From NCBI GenBank assembly GCA_012033595.1, contig JAAUQL010000040.1, forward strand, positions 1-46,859: a stretch of DNA of 46,859 bases. Direction: 5' to 3'. How positions within the stretch are numbered: the first letter of the stretch is position 1; each line of letters starts with the position of its first letter. The DNA is from Cyclobacteriaceae bacterium. Lineage in GTDB: Bacteria > Bacteroidota > Bacteroidia > Cytophagales > Cyclobacteriaceae. Below are positions 42,705-46,859 of the stretch, in pieces. Position numbers and translations under genes: made by a program. The notes under the pieces were generated by a model. It was not told where the DNA came from. It saw only the letters and a program-made list of their open reading frames with translations, and did not search any database.

Positions 42705-44033
42705 TTAATCTTTCCCTGGTTTCTTTAACTCTTCAATAAATTGACTCAGGCGGTTGTCAATATCAGATTGCAAACCTCTTTTTCTTATTAAAAGTGTTTT
42801 AGTTTTCTGAAGGGCCAAAAGGTCATGTATTAACTCCACATCTTTTGGTTCTTGATTACATGACATTTTGAGAAGATCTACTTCTTGTTTGAATTTTTCT
42901 TCTTGTTTGCTCATATCAAAGTCGGTTTTGTAGATTCCATTATAAATATTTGAAACCGTATTTTTAAAAAAATATCGTTCCCTATACCAGTAATACTGAA
43001 TAAGCACTAACTCCTGATGTGTAATTAGTTCCACTCCTTCGATTTCCGCAATCGCTTTCTGTGCTTGTAGTATTCTTGCAAGTATTTCAGCCCGTGTCTC
43101 AGCAGTGTATGGACCCCATTGTCCTTCTTTAATTGTCCCATCTCTTTTTACTTGTTCCCGGTATTTCTCCGGGTTGTCTCTGGTTTCAACTAAAAAATTT
43201 CTAATGTCTGCCAAGGGCTGCATCCAATCTTCTCCATTGTCAATCAATCCTTCCATTGATTTGTCTTTGCTTACCACTGTGCAAGTCCAGCAACCAAAAC
43301 GACTGTTTCCGCAGCTTGGCGTTGTGTCGTCAATAACCAAAGGACAATCGCCACTATTGGCGTTGCGATAAAGGGTAACCAATTCTTTGTGTGTACCACC
43401 CCAGGGCGGAGGTACTTGATTAAGATACTGCCACAATTCATTGGTAGAAACGTCCTTTAAAGGAGCATAAACGAAAACATTTGGCAACAAATGTTTTCGA
43501 AGCCGTAAACCTTTTACTTCATGCCGCTTTATAGATGCTGCCCTATTAGAACTTTCTGCGCTTCTTGTTCCTAGTAAAATAATAGCTTCACCGTTATTGG
43601 CTGTAGTTTCTTTTATGAATCGTGTAGTCGGATCAATTTTTAATCTATCGGTACACCACCTGTAGAATTTGTTTGGTGCAGGATAACCCAGACCGATCAA
43701 TTTTACCCAGAATGTATTCTCAATTACAGGTATTGTTTGATGCACTGTAATTGGCACTTCATCTTTGGTTGCTGTTTCCTGTATTTTTGCTAAAGTCTTG
43801 TTAATAAATTTTACAATTCTTGGATTTTCAACAAGGGTATCGTTGCACACTACATGAATTCTTCTTTGGAGCAAAAAGGGTTCAATCTTTTTAAGTGCAT
43901 TCCAAACAACTTGCAGAAGCATTGTGGAATCCTTTCCGCCACTAAACCCGATTATCCAAGGTCTGGTAGAATTTTCATCATAGAGGTATTGATCAATAAT
44001 TTCATTTTCTAAGTGATGTATATTTAAGGGCAT
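42705..44033 (-). CDS. dndC: DndC, PAPS-reductase-like 4Fe-4S sulfurtransferase
   Basis: The 442-residue protein is the catalytic sulfur-transfer component of DNA phosphorothioation. It has the PP-loop SGGKDS (31-36, IIGFSGGKDSTML), followed by HVVCNDTLVENP, C127 in YRWCTDRLK and LLGTRSAESSNRA. A Cys cluster follows: C230, C241, C248 and C251 (GDCPLVIDDTTPS, CGNSRFGCWTCTVV), which should hold the 4Fe-4S centre. The C-terminal part (DNPEKYREQVKRDGTIKEGQ, HQELVLIQYYWYRERYFF) is also typical of DndC. It is the first gene of the operon, about 95 bp after the Bro-N relic. Confidence 0.96.
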   Translation of the reverse strand: MPLNIHHLENEIIDQYLYDENSTRPWIIGFSGGKDSTMLLQVVWNALKKIEPFLLQRRIHVVCNDTLVENPRIVKFINKTLAKIQETATKDEVPITVHQTIPVIENTFWVKLIGLGYPAPNKFYRWCTDRLKIDPTTRFIKETTANNGEAIILLGTRSAESSNRAASIKRHEVKGLRLRKHLLPNVFVYAPLKDVSTNELWQYLNQVPPPWGGTHKELVTLYRNANSGDCPLVIDDTTPSCGNSRFGCWTCTVVSKDKSMEGLIDNGEDWMQPLADIRNFLVETRDNPEKYREQVKRDGTIKEGQWGPYTAETRAEILARILQAQKAIAEIEGVELITHQELVLIQYYWYRERYFFKNTVSNIYNGIYKTDFDMSKQEEKFKQEVDLLKMSCNQEPKDVELIHDLLALQKTKTLLIRKRGLQSDIDNRLSQFIEELKKPGKD

Positions 44034-44128
44034 AGTTGAATAGGCTTATTCAAAAATTTTAATAGTAATACTTCTTAAATGTTATTTTTAGCAAAGTAAC
44101 AAATTTACCTTAAAATATACCTTTTCCA
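44034..44128 (-). promoter_or_regulatory. Probable promoter region of the dnd operon
   Basis: This AT-rich gap upstream of dndC contains, on the minus strand, TTACTTTG (44092-44099), one base off the Bacteroidota -7 element TAnnTTTG. A matching TTTG 19 bp upstream is not clear. It is the only non-coding space available for a dnd promoter. Confidence 0.35.
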
Positions 44129-44530
44129 TTAAAATGAGATCGATAGCATCCTGTCTTTGCTTAAGTCAGGGTCTTGCATTTCATCCAATCGTTCGGAGGC
44201 TACCTGTGCCAACCAAAGCTTAATCGGCTCTGCCTTGGGCGAAGGCACAGATTGTATAAGGCGAAAAAGTTGTTCGGTATCAGCTACATCCGTCTTTCGC
44301 ATCTTACCGTCAGGAGCAAGCATTTTCAAACCGTGACAGTTCGTCACGGTTTCATTTCCTTCTGCCTTCAGTCGTTGTTTCAGCTTTCGCCAGTAAGCGT
44401 TTGGGTCAACGCTGTCAGTTAATATCGCAATCACGTCAATAATTGAGAAATACCATTTCTCTTTATCACGATCCCAAATAGATCGTACCTTTTTATCTTC
44501 AAAGATTTTAATTTCGCTTTTCTTACTCAT
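44129..44530 (-). pseudogene. Bro-N domain protein, C-terminally truncated
   Basis: The 133-residue frame is a BRO-family N-terminal (Bro-N) domain, found in phage antirepressors and mobile-element proteins: IKIFEDKKVRSIWDRDKEKW, YFSIIDVIAILTDSVDPNAY, WRKLKQRLKAEGNETV and LWLAQVASERLDEMQDPDLS. Relatives continue for another 100-150 residues after a helix like QRAIDLY. Here the frame ends at MLSISF, while another frame reads QDAIDLILMEK. A frameshift near 44155 and loss of the remaining C-terminus have therefore occurred. It lies just upstream of dndC. Confidence 0.75.
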
Positions 44531-44534
44531 TTAC

Positions 44535-44778
44535 CTACCTATTAGAAATAACAAACCAATTAATTAAATCGAAATTTTTACTTTTAAAATTATCTTCCAG
44601 TTTCTTTTGTTCGGGAGATATTTTCCCGGGTGTTACATCACCTGTAAACCAATCCTGAATTTGATTCATTGCAATGGGTGATGCTAGTGATTTTATCCAA
44701 CCTCCCACAGCAAAAGCCAACCTGGGTAATACTTCTATCGCTCTTATCAGTAAGTATTTTTGGTAGCATAGTGGGTTT
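44535..44778 (-). pseudogene. C-terminal fragment of an unidentified protein
   Basis: The frame opens after a TAA near 44779 and reads CYQKYLLIRAIEVLPRLAFA, VGGWIKSLASPIAMNQIQDW, FTGDVTPGKISPEQKKLEDN and FKSKNFDLINWFVISNR. There is no convincing start codon, so this looks like the last 80 residues of a longer gene whose front is gone. Its stop is 4 bp before the Bro-N start, implying a former operon. I do not recognise the family. Confidence 0.45.
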
Positions 44779-45056
44779 TAAATTTGTGATGGCGAAGCAG
44801 AGTCAAAATTTCCTGATTATTATTTAATGCCAACTTTCCGCACCTATTCTTCAATCCATGAAATTTGCAATAATGATCGCCATACATCAGGCACGTAAAT
44901 GATCCAGGCTTTCATTCAATTGTAAAAATAAACGGGAAAGGTCAGGTTTTAAAAAAATTAATTTAGCCCTTTTTTAAAGCCAAACAAGTATTTACCTAAA
45001 AATTATCCAAGGGCTTACAGGGAAGAATTTATAATATACGGGAGGACTTTAGGGAT
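44779..45056. other. AT-rich spacer, no supported gene
   Basis: This stretch lies between two C-terminal gene fragments. No coding run, hairpin or repeat stands out. It probably marks a deletion junction. Confidence 0.35.
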
Positions 45057-45311
45057 TAAGCCTGTACCTTTCTCTGAGTCGTTCCAACCACGATTTCACC
45101 TTTTCATCCCTACTATTATTCTCCCAGGCAGATAACAAAATATCCATGGGAAGATCGAAGAAGGTGTCGGAGATACGGACATCTTCAAACTTTGGTGACA
45201 GAATATTCTCCACCACAAAAAAGACGCTGTAGAAATTCAGGTGTTTGAGCAGTACATTGGGTGGGTCAATATCATAATTTTGGAGGGTCAGCTTGAAAAT
45301 TCCGGTGGGTC
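45057..45311 (-). pseudogene. C-terminal fragment of a second unidentified protein
   Basis: The minus strand is open for about 84 codons up to a TAA at 45057: KLTLQNYDIDPPNVLLKHLN, FYSVFFVVENILSPKFEDVR, ISDTFFDLPMDILLSAWENN and SRDEKVKSWLERLRERYRLN. It begins directly after an in-frame TGA, with no start codon, next to the dndA fragment. It seems to be the tail of a gene cut by the rearrangement that brought in the dndA copy. Family not recognised. Confidence 0.45.
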
Positions 45312-45335
45312 AGTATGAATCAGAATATGCAACTT

Positions 45336-45765
45336 TACCTAAGCGGTCATAAATTGTATGCGCCAAAAGGTGTCGGTGCTTATTATGTTCGTCAGAGATT
45401 GAACCGTGTTAGAATACCTGCTTTGTTACATGGGGCGGACATGAAAAGGGTTTGCGAAGCGGAACGCTGAATGTCCCCGGCATTGTTGCCTTAGGTGCTG
45501 CTTGTTCCATTGTCCAAAAAGAAATGACTAAGAATACTGAAATTATTGGTGCTTTGAGAGATTATTTAGAAACTGAATTGCTTAAAATCGATGGCACCTC
45601 AGTAAACGGAAACAATGCGTCACGCTTATTCAATACTTCAAACATTCTGTTTCATGGTGCTGATTCCGATGCAATTATTATGGGTTTAAGCAATCCCGAA
45701 AATGATTTACCTTTAATTGCTGCAAGCAATGGAAGTGCCTGCACATCTACATCAATAGAACTATC
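45336..45765 (+). pseudogene. Partial, frameshifted second copy of dndA
   Basis: It is homologous to the intact cysteine desulfurase from the PLP-lysine loop (LSGHKLYAPKGVGAYYVRQR) to the catalytic loop (SNGSACTSTSIE). The first two thirds and the last 50 residues of the gene are absent. One base is missing at about 45434 (CATGGGGCGGACATG against CATGGTGGCGGTCATG), shifting the frame. Long identical patches alternate with patches full of synonymous changes, so it is a mosaic of a diverged allele and the resident gene. It runs directly into KilA-N sequence at about 45763. Confidence 0.85.
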
Positions 45766-46543
45766 ACAGTTATTATCAAAGATGACTCCGACTTTATCAG
45801 CCTTACTGACATGACGCATGGATTTCAGGAGGGTAGCGGATTAATAGGAAAGTGGATTTCTAATAAAAATACATTGGAATATTTAGGGATATGGGAGAAA
45901 ATCAATAATCCGGTCATTTCAATTCACCCGAATTCGGGGTAATTGAAAATGAAGCCGGCGTTAATAGATTTATTATGTCGTTGGTCAATGGATTGAAAGA
46001 ACCAATGCATCAGGAATGATTGTAAAAGCGGGCAGATATGGCGGAACCTTTGCACACAAAGACATTGCTTTTCATTTTGCCATGTGGTTAAGCCCGGAAT
46101 TTCAAATTTATTTGGTTAAGGAATTTCAAAGGCTCAAAGAAGATGAGAATAGTCGGTTGAAACTTGAATGGAACCTGCAACGAACCTTAGCTAAAGTAAA
46201 TTACCATATCCATACCGATGCCATAAAAGAAAAACTCATTCCGCGTGCCATTAGCAAAATACAAACAAGTTATACCTACGCCAATGAAGCCGATTTGCTG
46301 AATGTTGCCTTGTTTGGCATCAATGCTGGAGAATGGCGAGATGCCAATCCCGATTTGGAGGGCAATATCCGTGACCATGCTACCATTGAGCAATTGGTGG
46401 TGCTGTCAAATTTAGAAAGCATCAATGCCGTTTTAATCCATCAGGGTTTAGCCCAACCTGAACGGTTAATCCAACTCAATCAAATAGCCATTACGCAGAT
46501 GAAAAGCTTGATGAGTGCTAAAGGATTGAAAAAACTGAAATGA
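45763..46543 (+). pseudogene. KilA-N domain protein, frameshifted
   Basis: KilA-N proteins are DNA-binding proteins of phages and mobile elements. The frame starts abruptly at the dndA junction with VIIKDDSDFISLTDMTHGFQ, runs through GKWISNKNTLEYLGIWEKIN, shifts near 45925 into FNSPEFGVIENEAGVNRFIM, and shifts again near 45977 into VGQWIERTNASGM. An intact stretch of about 175 residues follows (GRYGGTFAHKDIAFHFAMWL, SPEFQIYLVKEFQRLKEDE, then a C-terminal domain to SAKGLKKLK). Two lesions plus a missing N-terminus make it inactive unless the sequence has errors. Confidence 0.8.
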
Positions 46544-46659
46544 AAGTGCCTGAATCCATTAAAAAAACCGAATAGCTCAAAAGTAAGGAGGTAATGAAAG
46601 CCTTAAAAATTCGTGCTTGCGATGTGATGCACTTGCGTGAACAGGGGAAGAACCTCTAA
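46540..46659 (+). pseudogene. Remnant of an excisionase-like HTH (HTH_17) protein
   Basis: An ATG overlapping the KilA-N stop (ATGA) begins KVPESIKKTE and meets TAG. The same frame then gives LKSKEVMKALKIRACDVMHL-REQGKNL and a TAA. The middle part matches the pattern of MerR/excisionase-type HTH_17 domains (L...EVM..LKI...DVM.LRE.GKL). Stop codons on both sides leave only the helix-turn-helix core. An AAGGAGG precedes the internal ATG at 46594, though a 21-residue product is unlikely to matter. Confidence 0.5.
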
Positions 46660-46682
46660 CCTGACCTCAATTTTTTACCCCC

Positions 46683-46741
46683 CTCAGAGTTATCCGCAGG
46701 AAACTTAACCTCCCTCAGAGTTATCCGCAGGGAACGCTGAG
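46683..46741. repeat. Palindromic repeat, one half copy and one full copy
   Basis: CTCAGAG-TTATCCGCAGG occurs at 46683 and again at 46714. The second completes the hairpin with CGCTGAG at 46735-46741 and leads into the 127-bp repeat, as at 35436. Confidence 0.6.
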
Positions 46742-46859
46742 TGAGTGGGAGTAAGGACGTGAGTCAACAGGCGAGGCGAAGACGCATTCTATTAGCTGCC
46801 TACTTTATAACTGGCAGATCGCCACGGCCTGAATGGCCTCGCGATGACGTGGTTTATTG
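46733..46859. repeat. Right copy of the 127-bp direct repeat
   Basis: Identical to 35455-35581 and in the same orientation, 11,278 bp away. It runs to the last base of the window, so its true end is not seen. The sequence stopping inside a repeat suggests an assembly break and more copies elsewhere in the genome. Confidence 0.85.

Noticed and set aside
35455-46859. Insertion sequence bounded by the 127-bp repeats
   Set aside because: No transposase or integrase is visible between or within the repeats, and they are direct rather than inverted.

Overview
The window looks like a chromosome segment of a Bacteroidota bacterium, probably Cytophagales-like. The evidence is a SusC/SusD pair under an ECF sigma/FecR regulator, a FucP-type sugar transporter, a sulfatase fused to a rhamnosidase, PAS/GAF sensors with the long EEMRQNMEELQATQ coiled coil, a TTTG-N19-TAnnTTT promoter, and generally weak Shine-Dalgarno sites. 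The genus was inferred by eye and was not searched.

Layout. (1) 1-7.7 kb: the 5' end of a damaged GH2-like glycosidase and a decayed unidentified gene, then susD, susC, fecR and an ECF sigma gene, all on the minus strand. (2) 8.0-14.2 kb: an AraC regulator divergent from a plus-strand catabolic operon of a TIM-barrel isomerase, a ThuA-DUF6807 fusion, a Gfo/Idh/MocA oxidoreductase and a second TIM-barrel isomerase. (3) 14.2-21.4 kb: a sigma-like protein, a WYL regulator, tRNA-Lys(TTT) with a terminator, a TPR/SH3 membrane protein, a large ABC transporter with a TerB-like front, a RidA protein and a Nudix hydrolase. (4) 21.8-23.7 kb: an arsenic operon (arsR, arsM, arsC). (5) 23.7-28.0 kb: two tandem paralogous CHASE3-GAF-coiled coil-PAS sensors with no kinase domain. 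(6) 28.4-33.5 kb: a sugar MFS transporter and a sulfatase/GH78 protein. (7) 33.8-35.8 kb: repeat-rich DNA, including a 21-bp minisatellite in frame behind a gene of unknown function. (8) 35.4-46.9 kb: a DNA phosphorothioation (Dnd) island.

The Dnd island is the most interesting part. A cysteine desulfurase (DndA role) is convergent with a tightly packed five-gene operon: DndC (4Fe-4S PP-loop sulfurtransferase), DndD (SMC-like ATPase), a protein joining an N-terminal DndE domain to a HerA/FtsK-like ATPase, a ParB-like protein, and a protein with a PD-(D/E)XK-like nuclease signature. No DndB and no DndFGH are visible, so the DndE-ATPase, ParB-like and nuclease-like proteins are candidates for a compact, unconventional restriction arm. 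The island lies between two identical direct repeats of at least 127 bp, 11.3 kb apart. Inside the right repeat are wrecked genes: Bro-N, KilA-N, an HTH remnant, two unidentified C-terminal fragments, and a second, diverged dndA fragment. This suggests repeated exchange at a defence hotspot.

Caveat: at least six otherwise full-length genes (fecR, the first TIM barrel, thuA, the ABC transporter, arsC and one sensor) are each split by a single-base frameshift, several of them near short homopolymers. Residual assembly errors are the simplest explanation, although local decay cannot be excluded. The Dnd operon itself is uninterrupted.
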